NCBI GenBank assembly: GCA_002338615.1
Contig: DDIS01000017.1
Span: 1-32,727 of the forward strand
Origin: Proteobacteria bacterium UBA1844
GTDB lineage: Bacteria > Pseudomonadota > Gammaproteobacteria > Steroidobacterales > Woeseiaceae
Reading direction: 5' to 3'
DNA length: 32,727 nt
Positions 24,762 through 32,352 of the stretch are shown piece by piece. Position 1 is the first letter of the stretch, and every line of letters starts with the position of its first letter. A program made the position numbers and the translations under genes. The notes beneath the pieces were generated by a model. It worked only from the letters and a program-made list of their open reading frames with translations. It did no database searches and was not told the origin of the DNA.

Positions 24762-25363
24762 TGCGTGCGATTGGACAACTATTGCTGGTGTGTGCCCTGG
24801 CCCTGTTGGTACTTGCTACGGCCGACGCTCGAGCGGATGCCATAAAGCTGGATACTGATGGCTGGCAAAGTTGGGAGACCAGGGCCGGCACCAATGGCCA
24901 GCGAGCTTGCTGCTTTTTCTGGAACGGAGGGGGCCCGGTGAATGCCGTATGCGAATTGGACGCCAATCAATCGTATGCAATAAGCGACGACTGCGCGCTA
25001 ATACAGTCGGATCAATTGCGAGTCTATGTACTCATGCAATCGGGAAACGTGCGTGATATTCGTGCTTTCAGCGCCGGATGTCGCGTGGCATCGAAATTCC
25101 CGATCAATGACATTGGGAAAATTGACGAGCGCGACAGCATTGCGTGGTTAAGTGCGCAGGTGCAAGATGACAGCGACTTCGCCTCCGACGCCATGCACGC
25201 CATTGTCATGCACTCAGACCCGGCGGCGTTCGAGGCACTCACACGCGTGCTGGAAAACCGCTCGCAGAATGTGAAGAATCGGGAAGAAGCGCTGTTCTGG
25301 CTTGCGCAGTTGGACTCGGATGAAGCGTTTGACTATCTGGACAGGTTGCTGAGCAAGCGTTGA
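24761..25363 (+). CDS. Exported cysteine-rich protein with a HEAT-like C-terminus
   Basis: The 200-residue protein has a clear signal peptide (hydrophobic core LLLVCALALLVLATADARA). The mature N-terminal half has five cysteines, including an adjacent pair (RACCFFWN) and single ones in AVCELD, DDCALI and AGCRV; disulfides are likely in the periplasm. The last 90 residues look like two or three HEAT-type helical hairpins (FASDAMHAIVMHSDPAAFEAL, REEALFWLAQLDSDEAFDYL), related to those of the preceding gene. I do not know a named family for the cysteine-rich part. The ATG overlaps the upstream TAA, so it is translated with the HEAT-repeat protein, and the two probably interact through their solenoids. 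Confidence 0.78.
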   Translation: MRAIGQLLLVCALALLVLATADARADAIKLDTDGWQSWETRAGTNGQRACCFFWNGGGPVNAVCELDANQSYAISDDCALIQSDQLRVYVLMQSGNVRDIRAFSAGCRVASKFPINDIGKIDERDSIAWLSAQVQDDSDFASDAMHAIVMHSDPAAFEALTRVLENRSQNVKNREEALFWLAQLDSDEAFDYLDRLLSKR

Positions 25364-25384
25364 TGGCCTGTGTTCCTTGCGAGT

Positions 25385-25720
25385 CTAAAAACTGGCCTCG
25401 TCATCCTCAACCGCGTAGCCGCACAAATCTTCGACAATTGAGTGAAACTCGTAGACAAACCAGTCGCGAAACATTGCGAAGGTACGATTCTTCGGCCAAT
25501 CGCTTTCTTCGGTATGCCAGGCGGCCAGTTCGGCCTCAAAAACGATATCGTAGGCCTCAGACAGGGTCTTCAATGCATCGAATTCATCGTCATATTCGGG
25601 CAACAGGTAAATCGTTCTTTCGCTGTCCGAATTCGGTGCCAGACCGCTGTCATCCAGTTGCAATGCCCAGTCGATGTAAGGCTGCTTCGGATGAACGATC
25701 AGGGCGCTGCGATTAAGCAC
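25385..25720 (-). CDS. Small conserved acidic protein of unknown function
   Basis: This 111-residue acidic protein has no signal or membrane segment. The pattern (MLNRSALIVHPKQPYIDWAL at the start, then YLLPEYDD, FEAELAAWHTEESDWPKNR, and a closing FHSIVEDLCGY) matches an uncharacterised family I recall as common in gammaproteobacteria, usually annotated as hypothetical. Conserved tryptophans and acids suggest a folded domain, but no catalytic motif is evident. It is convergent with the cysteine-rich exported gene, 21 bases away, and not coupled to the pseudogene upstream. No function is assigned. Confidence 0.78.
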   Translation of the reverse strand: MLNRSALIVHPKQPYIDWALQLDDSGLAPNSDSERTIYLLPEYDDEFDALKTLSEAYDIVFEAELAAWHTEESDWPKNRTFAMFRDWFVYEFHSIVEDLCGYAVEDDEASF

Positions 25721-25854
25721 GATGGAAACCTGACTGGTTGCTCAACATGTTGCCGAGCTTACGTCGCGATTTGACTACTGGCAAGCTTAAGAAGCATCCA
25801 GCCAATTCAATTCGTAATCCGGCCAACAAAGCATCCACTTGTGGCGCGAGGCAA

Positions 25855-26520
25855 TCAATCGCTCCAGTTTTTATTGTTCGTCGCCAGCCAGAGGGCACAC
25901 TCGCCGCCGAGTTCTTCTCTGGAGCGTTCCTCGTAGGCCGCAACCTCGTCATTGCTTAGTACATCACGCCACCGGCCATTGACTCCTCGATGGATAAAAG
26001 TCTCCGCGCCACCATCCCAGAATGCGCCACCAAGGGGAACACTTTTCGTCGCATTCGCTTTCATATAGTCGAAACTGCAGTGGAGCAAAATATCGTCCCA
26101 CGTCTCTTCGTTGATCGGAATCTCAGGAAACCTCGCCAGGTCGCGTATCGCTCCATGCATGTCACTTTTCAGGTTTGCGAAATGCAACATGTACACATTG
26201 GGTAAGTCCTTTATCGCCCACCACGTCCGGGCACTCTCCCAGCATGGCCACCAGGGACGACCATTGCCGTCAAGCCAGTCATTAAAATACTGTGTGATTG
26301 ACTCCGGCGGCTTTTCGATCGGCGGCCCAATTAGATCCGGCGTATTGTTCAGTGCGTCATACCAGGAATCGTTAGCATTGACGTGATGGTTTTACATGCT
26401 CCAAACAACATCACGCCCGTCCCTGCCGATGTAGACGTACTTAGCGTTCTCTGAAAATACCAGTGTATCGACCGGCAGGTGTGTCTTTAGAAATCGACGG
26501 TGCGTCTGTGCGGCAAGGCA
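25855..26520 (-). pseudogene. Decayed sulfotransferase (5' truncated, internal stop)
   Basis: On the minus strand, reading from about 26520 to 25855 in one frame gives the C-terminal two-thirds of a PAPS-dependent sulfotransferase: [12 protein letters not shown], the 3'-phosphate-binding [57 protein letters not shown], and the closing FIHRGVNGRWRDVL. A TAA at 26392-26394 interrupts the frame directly after VVWSM, where relatives usually continue. The N-terminal third, including the PAPS-binding YPKSGTTW-type loop, is missing because the DUF1028 gene ends at 26522. A 113-residue open frame starting at an internal Met (26196) would lack every catalytic element, so the whole stretch is best called a remnant. 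It probably came from a deletion next to the DUF1028 gene. Confidence 0.85.
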
Positions 26521-26521
26521 C

Positions 26522-27520
26522 CTAGTCTTCACCGACGGATACGATTCGCTTCATCATCGCCGGGTCCGCCGGTAGCAAACCTGCCTCGGGCAAACGCTGC
26601 ACCAATTCACGCCACTGCGGCCAAAGCTCAAATGCCTCCTCGAACAAAGGTAATGATTCATCGACGCGGCCAGCAGCGGCCAGTGTTGCTGCGTGCCAGA
26701 AAATCATCTCGTGGTTACCAGGCACCAGCGCTTCGGCGCCGCTGTATGCGGCAATGGCTTTGTCAATGTCGCCATTGGTCAGGTGCGCATCACCTTCGTT
26801 CATCAGCTTATAGGCACGGGCTGTAAGCAGTAGCCGCTCAAGTTCCGCGAGCGGCGTCGCATGGTCTTCGACACGCAAATCGAAGATCCTGCCGGCCCAC
26901 GGCGGCTCGCTGGCATCGCCTGAAACCACCAGGAGCGCGGCGGATTGCCGACCGCGAATATCGCCGCCTTCGCCTTGCGCGGCATGCAGTGCCGCCATCA
27001 TTCTCGCGGCCAGGTCACCTTCCGCATTCTCATAGGCTGTGACCATCGCCGAACACACCGTCGGTTTCCACATGAGGTTGGCCTGTACGCTGAATCCCTC
27101 GCCCATCAATTCACAATGCTCGATTATTGCGTTTTCACCGGTGTGGTTCGCGGTTACCCCGGCACTGTCGACCATGCCAACCTGCCGCACGTCCTCGTGC
27201 TCATCGGCCGCCAACAGTGCACGCAATGCCTGGTCCGCACTCTTGCCGGCCCGCATCAGCTGTAGTCCGAGCGGTCCGTAAGCAGGGTCCGTAAATGACT
27301 GCGTCGCGACCGCACCGATACCGGGCTTCGCCCAGATAACTCCGGAACCAACCGAGAACCAGTGCGACTGAACCGCCGCCCCGAGTTGCCCTGTTGCGGC
27401 GTCTCTGGCAACAATGGAATAAGTGTGCACCGGTCGCAGCGGCTTCCCATCGCTATCGGCAATAGCAACCGCGGGCAGGGACATCACGACCCACAGGAAA
27501 AGTGACAGTCTTGTTTTCAT
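26522..27520 (-). CDS. Exported DUF1028 (Ntn-hydrolase-like) protein
   Basis: From the ATG at 27518-27520 the protein has 332 residues; GAGG six bases upstream supports this start over the ATG at 27541. It begins with a signal peptide ([21 protein letters not shown]). The main domain is DUF1028, seen in [42 protein letters not shown] trimmed across residues 32-73, [18 protein letters not shown] and the [15 protein letters not shown] segment. DUF1028 proteins have an Ntn-hydrolase-type fold and are poorly characterised. The last 90 residues form two or three TPR-like helical pairs ([35 protein letters not shown]). It is downstream of the NAGGN cluster on the same strand, separated by a REP-like palindrome. 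Confidence 0.85.
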   Translation of the reverse strand: MKTRLSLFLWVVMSLPAVAIADSDGKPLRPVHTYSIVARDAATGQLGAAVQSHWFSVGSGVIWAKPGIGAVATQSFTDPAYGPLGLQLMRAGKSADQALRALLAADEHEDVRQVGMVDSAGVTANHTGENAIIEHCELMGEGFSVQANLMWKPTVCSAMVTAYENAEGDLAARMMAALHAAQGEGGDIRGRQSAALLVVSGDASEPPWAGRIFDLRVEDHATPLAELERLLLTARAYKLMNEGDAHLTNGDIDKAIAAYSGAEALVPGNHEMIFWHAATLAAAGRVDESLPLFEEAFELWPQWRELVQRLPEAGLLPADPAMMKRIVSVGED

Positions 27521-27580
27521 TTTGAGCCTCAACCTGGACATTGTTCGTTGGGCCTGTGCATGGTGCTGGCAGTGAATCGA

Positions 27581-27641
27581 GACTGACCGATACGTAGGCG
27601 CGGTCTATTGTTGTGGCAGAATGCCACTCCTACGGTCAGTC
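27581..27641. repeat. REP-like palindromic element with terminal inverted repeats
   Basis: Perfect nine-base inverted arms GACTGACCG (27581-27589) and CGGTCAGTC (27633-27641) bound this 61-base element. With a four-base bulge the stem extends by CGTAGG (27593-27598) and CCTACG (27629-27634). Inside it on the minus strand is GTAGGA followed by the hairpin GTGGCA-TTC-TGCCAC (27613-27627). A GTAG tetranucleotide before a stem-loop is the signature of REP elements moved by RAYT (TnpA_REP) enzymes in gammaproteobacteria. Only one copy is seen in the window. It may also serve as a 3' hairpin for the NAGGN transcript. Confidence 0.55.
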
Positions 27642-27662
27642 AGGCTATTCTTCAACCGGCAG

Positions 27663-28775
27663 CTAGACGGGCAAACTCGGAATATTCGATACGGAATCGT
27701 GCAGCGCATCGCGGTCACTGTCAAACGTCGGATCGCTTTGCAGATACACGCTGAGCAGTTCGCCCAGTGCGATCAGCGAGTTCTCGTGACATCGCTCGAA
27801 ACCATGGGTTGCATCGGTGCCGAAACACACCAGTGCCGTGCGTATGTCATTGCCTGCTTCGATGGCGGATGCGCTGTCGCAACGATAGTAGCGAAACACG
27901 TCGCGTTTGTGTCGAATGTCATGTGCCTCGCACAAGCGCAGCAGCTTGTGGGTCAGGTGGAAGTCGAACGGTCCGGTTGAGTCCTTCATACAGACGGTAA
28001 CGCCGAACTCGTCGGTATTCTGGCCTGGAGCGGACGGGCCCGCGTCGATCGTCAGCATCTCAGCAACGTCTCCGTGCAGTACTGCCGAGGCGCCCGAGCC
28101 AACCTCCTCGCTAATCGTGAACAGCAGGTGGCAATCCATGGGCAGTTCGATTTTGCTCTGCACCGCTTCGCGTGCCATTGCGAGCAAAACGGCCACGCCC
28201 GCTTTGTCGTCCAGGTATCGGGAGCAGATGAAACCCGTATCGGTCATACGTGTGCCGGGGTTGATCGAAATAATGTCACCAACATTGATGCCGATTTCTT
28301 CGAGGTCTTTTGCGTTGTACACCGGATGATCGACACGTAGCTCGACGGTGTCCCAGGAGACAGGCAGCTCGTCAATCTCCGTATTGAAGGTGTGGCCCGC
28401 TGCCTTGATGGGCAAGATAGTTCCTTCAAAGTGCGCGTTGTCACCGTAAATTGTCGCGTGCGCGCCCTCGGCAAAGCGGCTCGACCAGGTACCGATCGGG
28501 CTGATGCGCAGTCGGCCGTTGTCTTTCAGTCCCGAAACCATTGCGCCGAGTGTATCGAGATGCGCCACGATGGCGCGGTCATGGCTCGAACTCTTTCCCT
28601 TCATGTCGGCGCGAATGGCACCGCGCCGGGTGATTTCAAACGGAATGCCCAACGCTTCCAGCTGCTCACAGGTGTAGCGCACCGCTTCGTCGGTGAAGCC
28701 TGCGGGGCTGGGTATCTCGAGCAATTCGCAGAGGGTCTTGCGAACATAGTCCATGTCCGGTGCAAATTTCTTCAT
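27663..28775 (-). CDS. M42-family peptidase of the NAGGN osmolyte cluster
   Basis: The 370-residue protein is a metal-dependent M42 aminopeptidase-type hydrolase that accompanies NAGGN synthesis genes in many proteobacteria. The binuclear metal ligands are all visible in order: VAHLDTLGAM, YLDDKAGVAVLL, SEEVGSGASA (catalytic Glu-Glu), TIDAGPSAPGQ, and the final histidine in GTDATHGFERCH. EIPSPAGFTDEAVRYT at the N-terminus is typical. Its role in the pathway is not proved; trimming or turnover of the dipeptide osmolyte is a reasonable guess. The ATG overlaps the ngg stop by one base (TAATG, 28773-28777), so it is part of the operon. It is the last gene of the cluster. Confidence 0.9.
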   Translation of the reverse strand: MKKFAPDMDYVRKTLCELLEIPSPAGFTDEAVRYTCEQLEALGIPFEITRRGAIRADMKGKSSSHDRAIVAHLDTLGAMVSGLKDNGRLRISPIGTWSSRFAEGAHATIYGDNAHFEGTILPIKAAGHTFNTEIDELPVSWDTVELRVDHPVYNAKDLEEIGINVGDIISINPGTRMTDTGFICSRYLDDKAGVAVLLAMAREAVQSKIELPMDCHLLFTISEEVGSGASAVLHGDVAEMLTIDAGPSAPGQNTDEFGVTVCMKDSTGPFDFHLTHKLLRLCEAHDIRHKRDVFRYYRCDSASAIEAGNDIRTALVCFGTDATHGFERCHENSLIALGELLSVYLQSDPTFDSDRDALHDSVSNIPSLPV

Positions 28776-30547
28776 TAAGACTCGCTTTCTGGGTTGGCTT
28801 GAGGCGTGACCTGGGCCACGGTCTGTGGAAACAACAGGTCGACAAAGCGCTCTGCGGTCGGCTGCGGTTCGTGGTTTGCAAGACCAGGTCGTTCGTTGGC
28901 TTCGATGATCCAGTAGTCCGGCTGGTCCACGGCCGCAACAATCATGTCGATGCCGACCACCGGGATATTGAGCGTGCGCGCCGCACGTTCGGCGGCCCTG
29001 GCGAGCTCCGGGTGCAATTCTTCCGTCACATCGTGCAGGGTACCGCCGGTATGCAGGTTTGCCGTGTCGCGAACCCGGACGACATCGCCCTCGTTCGGTA
29101 TCGCATCAAGATCCAGGTCCGCCTCACGCAAACAACGCCTCGTCGTAGCGTCAACCGGTATCGAACTCTCGCCATCTGTTGCCGCTCTGCGACGACGGCT
29201 TTGCTTTTCGATCAATTCCTCGGCTGTATCGACGCCGTTGCCGATAATTTCTGCCGGGCGCCGGATCGCGGCGGCCACCACGTCACCGTCGATAACGATG
29301 ATGCGCAGGTCGTCACCTGCAACGAAAGTCTCCAGCATTACGTTCGCCGAAACGCGCGCCGCGACCCTGATCGCCTCGTCCATTTCCGGCACCGTGCTGA
29401 TACCCACGGTGACGCCATTGCCCTGCTCGCCGCGAACCGGTTTGACTACGATCCTGCCGTGCCGCTCGAGAAACGCCCTGTTCGATGAATCTGAACCGAC
29501 GAGCTGGCTCAGGGGGGTACTAAGTCCTGCCTCACGCAGCAGCGCAATGGAAACGTCTTTGTTGTCACAGCGGCTCATTGCGATAGCCGAGGTCAGCTCA
29601 CTCAAAGACTCGCGGCAAACAACACTCTTCGCACCGACGCGTAGTGAAAAATAGCCATTCGCAGGATCGATGAGCGTAACGGCGATGCCACGCCGCCGGG
29701 CTTCGTCAACAATTATTCGGGCATACGGGTTCAGCTCGCTTTCCCGTTCGTCCGTTCCAACATAAAGGGGCTCATTAATTGCGTTCTTGCGCTTGATGCA
29801 AAATACGGGAATACGTTGAAAGCCCATCTTGTTGTACAGACTGATGACAGCTTCGTTGTCATACATTACCGAGAGATCCATGAAGTCGCGCGCACGCGCC
29901 TGGAAGTGATCGGCGAGATGACTGACCAGTGCACGGCCAACACCCGGGAGTGCGGCCTGCGGATCCACGGCCAGCGCCCAGAGGCTCGAACCATTTTCGG
30001 TATCATCGAAAGCGCGCTTGTGGTCCACACCCATTACGGTACCGATGATCCGCTGGTTCTTGGTATCTACGGCAACGAAGTGAGTGAGCACACGCGATGA
30101 AACCTGCTCCAGCAGAAAGTCGGGCTCGACGGGTACCATGTTGCGGGTTGCGAGCAGGCGGCCCACGGCTTTCGCATCGCTCCTGTCCTGCATGCGGCGA
30201 ATCTGAAATCCTTTTGGTCGCACGCGTGAGCTACGGTAGTTGTAGAGCCACAGCCGGTAGGTGTGGGACGGGTCGAGAAAGAGTTCTTGCGGGCGCAACG
30301 ACAGGATGACGTGCGGATCCTTGATATAGAGCGCAATGTTGCGTTGCTTCGGCGACTCGTCGGAGATCGTATCCGCGAGTCGCTGGTTATCGCCGAACGT
30401 GTGCGCGAATATCAGCGTTCCCCACCCGCAATCGACGGTTGCCTCCGAGCTCGCGCGCTGGCCGCGCAGCCCGGTGCGGTCGTCCCAGTTGCGCAAGGTC
30501 GGTGCGCCCTGCCGGTCTATGCGGTGCTGCCGCCTGTCCGTTGCCAT
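28775..30547 (-). CDS. ngg: N-acetylglutaminylglutamine synthetase (GNAT plus ATP-grasp fusion)
   Basis: Ngg makes the dipeptide N-acetylglutaminylglutamine, which AsnO then amidates to the osmoprotectant NAGGN. From the chosen start it has 590 residues. The N-terminal half contains a GNAT acetyltransferase domain (about 105-260; ALAVDPQAALPGVGRALVSH is the acetyl-CoA loop). The C-terminal half is a cyanophycin-synthetase-like ATP-grasp ligase (about 300-570; GRIVVKPVRGEQGNGVTVG for ATP, VGIDMIVAAV and IIEANERPGLANHE for metal). The fusion of these two domains is diagnostic. A frame to 30604 overlaps asnO, but the family begins near RQGAPTLRNWDDR, so the ATG at 30545-30547, five bases after the asnO stop, is preferred. 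Confidence 0.93.
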   Translation of the reverse strand: MATDRRQHRIDRQGAPTLRNWDDRTGLRGQRASSEATVDCGWGTLIFAHTFGDNQRLADTISDESPKQRNIALYIKDPHVILSLRPQELFLDPSHTYRLWLYNYRSSRVRPKGFQIRRMQDRSDAKAVGRLLATRNMVPVEPDFLLEQVSSRVLTHFVAVDTKNQRIIGTVMGVDHKRAFDDTENGSSLWALAVDPQAALPGVGRALVSHLADHFQARARDFMDLSVMYDNEAVISLYNKMGFQRIPVFCIKRKNAINEPLYVGTDERESELNPYARIIVDEARRRGIAVTLIDPANGYFSLRVGAKSVVCRESLSELTSAIAMSRCDNKDVSIALLREAGLSTPLSQLVGSDSSNRAFLERHGRIVVKPVRGEQGNGVTVGISTVPEMDEAIRVAARVSANVMLETFVAGDDLRIIVIDGDVVAAAIRRPAEIIGNGVDTAEELIEKQSRRRRAATDGESSIPVDATTRRCLREADLDLDAIPNEGDVVRVRDTANLHTGGTLHDVTEELHPELARAAERAARTLNIPVVGIDMIVAAVDQPDYWIIEANERPGLANHEPQPTAERFVDLLFPQTVAQVTPQANPESES

Positions 30548-30552
30548 CCTCG

Positions 30553-32328
30553 TCACCCGTCCAGGTGTTGTTGCAGCCAGGCTTCGAGCAGTGCGACCTG
30601 CCACAACTTGGAGCCGCGCAGCGGGGTAAGGTGCTCATGCGGGGCGTCGAGCAATTCGTCAATATAGGGTCTCCGGAACAGCCCACGCTCGCCGGCCGTA
30701 CGTGAGTTCAGCGTATCTTTTACGAATTCCAGACTACCGCCGCTCAAGTATTTCAGTTCCGGCACCGGGAAATAGCCTTTCGGGCGATCGATAACCTCGG
30801 CGGGAATCACTTTTCGAGCGAGTTCTTTCAACACGTACTTGCCGCCGCCATCAACCTTGAATCCGGGCGGGATACGCGCCGCGAGTTCCACCACTTCATG
30901 GTCCAGAAATGGCACCCGCGCTTCGAGCCCCCAGGCCATGGTCATGTTGTCCACGCGCTTGACCGGATCCTCGACCAGCATGATGCTGGTATCGAGATGC
31001 ATGGCCATATCGATCGGCCGTTCAGCGTCCGCGAGTGCAAAATGCTGACGGATGAACGCCGAACTCGCATCACCCGGATCAAAAGCAGCATTCACCGCAC
31101 GCTGGTATTCGGCATGATCGCGATCGAAGAAAACCGCTTCGTAGTCCGCCACCGGCTCGGCACTGTCCATCATCGGTGGATACCAGTGATAGCCAGCAAA
31201 AATTTCATCGGCGCCCTGTCCACTTTGTACCACCTTAACATGCTCGGAAACTGCTTTGCTCAGCAGGTAGAACGCGATGTTGTCGTGACTGACCATCGGT
31301 TCCGACATCGCGTCGATACAATCCGGCAAGTGTTTCAGCAATTCACCCGATGGCACGCGAATCTGGTGATGTTCAGTATCGAATCGCTCGGCGATTATGT
31401 CTGAGTAGCGAAATTCATCGCCCTCTTCATTCTCACGTGTCTCGAAGCCGACGGAAAATGTCTGCAGTCCCTGCTGCCCGTGTTTTGCCAGCAACCCGAC
31501 GATGAGGCTGGAATCCAGCCCCCCCGATAGCAGCACACCAACCGGCACGTCGCCTGTTAGTCTGCGACGTACGGCTTTGTTCAGAACTTCGGCGGTACGT
31601 TCACGCCATTCCTCGAAGCTGACCTGATCGTCGCCGGGCTGGCGCCGAAAAGATGGCTTCCACCAGGTTTCCACGGCTTCGCAGCCCTTGCGATCGATCA
31701 TAACCCGGCTGGCCGGCGGGAGCTTGCGGACGTCGGCAAGGATTGTACGAGGCGCGGGGACGACGGAGTGAAAGCTCATATAGTGGTGCAGGCCGACGGC
31801 GTCAATTGAACTCGTCTGCTTCGATGCCGCGACCAGCGCCGGCAGCGATGAGGCGAATCGGATGCAATTCTTTTCCCGCTGCAGATAGAGTGGTTTGATA
31901 CCCAGGCGGTCACGCGCAAGAAAGACGTGATCCTTGCCCGGGTCGTGAATGGCGAACGCAAACATGCCGTTGAATCGATCGACGCAGTCCTTGCCCCACT
32001 CGATGTACGCACGAAGAATGACTTCGGTATCGCTGCGTGAACGGAAAGGGTGGCCTAGCTTCCCGAGTTCCGCGCGCAGTTCATTGTGGTTATAAATGCA
32101 GCCGTTGAAAACAATACAGCAGCCGCTGGTCTCGTCCGTCATCGGCTGCGCTGCGCGGTCGCTGAGATCGACAATTTTCAAACGCCGGTGGCCAAATGCA
32201 ACCCAGCCACGCTCAACAAGTCCGTGATCGTCCGGACCGCGTGACTTCATTTTTTCGGACATCAATGCAACGCGCTGTTTTGACGCGGGTTGCTGATCAA
32301 AGCGAATCTCGCCTGCTATTCCACACAT
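30553..32328 (-). CDS. asnO: N-acetylglutaminylglutamine amidotransferase (AsnB-like)
   Basis: AsnO is a glutamine-dependent amidotransferase related to asparagine synthetase B. The mature N-terminus after Met removal exposes the nucleophile Cys2 (MCGIAGE), followed by the class II glutaminase domain (to about 200; MKSRGPDDHG, FNGCIYNHNELR). The synthetase domain carries the PP-loop SGGLDSS at 268-274, the QSGQGADEIFAGY loop, and EARVPFLDHEVVELA. The length, 591 residues, and the neighbours ngg and M42 peptidase identify it as the NAGGN enzyme, which amidates the C-terminus of N-acetylglutaminylglutamine, rather than ordinary AsnB. An AAGG lies only one base before the ATG. The upstream universal stress gene ends 24 bases away, with a small CACGC/GCGTG hairpin (32339-32352) in between. 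Confidence 0.94.
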   Translation of the reverse strand: MCGIAGEIRFDQQPASKQRVALMSEKMKSRGPDDHGLVERGWVAFGHRRLKIVDLSDRAAQPMTDETSGCCIVFNGCIYNHNELRAELGKLGHPFRSRSDTEVILRAYIEWGKDCVDRFNGMFAFAIHDPGKDHVFLARDRLGIKPLYLQREKNCIRFASSLPALVAASKQTSSIDAVGLHHYMSFHSVVPAPRTILADVRKLPPASRVMIDRKGCEAVETWWKPSFRRQPGDDQVSFEEWRERTAEVLNKAVRRRLTGDVPVGVLLSGGLDSSLIVGLLAKHGQQGLQTFSVGFETRENEEGDEFRYSDIIAERFDTEHHQIRVPSGELLKHLPDCIDAMSEPMVSHDNIAFYLLSKAVSEHVKVVQSGQGADEIFAGYHWYPPMMDSAEPVADYEAVFFDRDHAEYQRAVNAAFDPGDASSAFIRQHFALADAERPIDMAMHLDTSIMLVEDPVKRVDNMTMAWGLEARVPFLDHEVVELAARIPPGFKVDGGGKYVLKELARKVIPAEVIDRPKGYFPVPELKYLSGGSLEFVKDTLNSRTAGERGLFRRPYIDELLDAPHEHLTPLRGSKLWQVALLEAWLQQHLDG

Positions 32329-32352
32329 ACCTTGTCGCCACGCTGTCGCGTG

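Noticed and set aside
25713..25952. 79-codon minus-strand open frame between the small acidic gene and the sulfotransferase remnant
   Set aside because: It overlaps the remnant in a different frame and has no family resemblance or ribosome site.
25855..26196. A 113-residue intact gene
   Set aside because: Its start is an internal Met of a longer sulfotransferase frame; it lacks the PAPS-binding and catalytic parts, so it is reported as a pseudogene.
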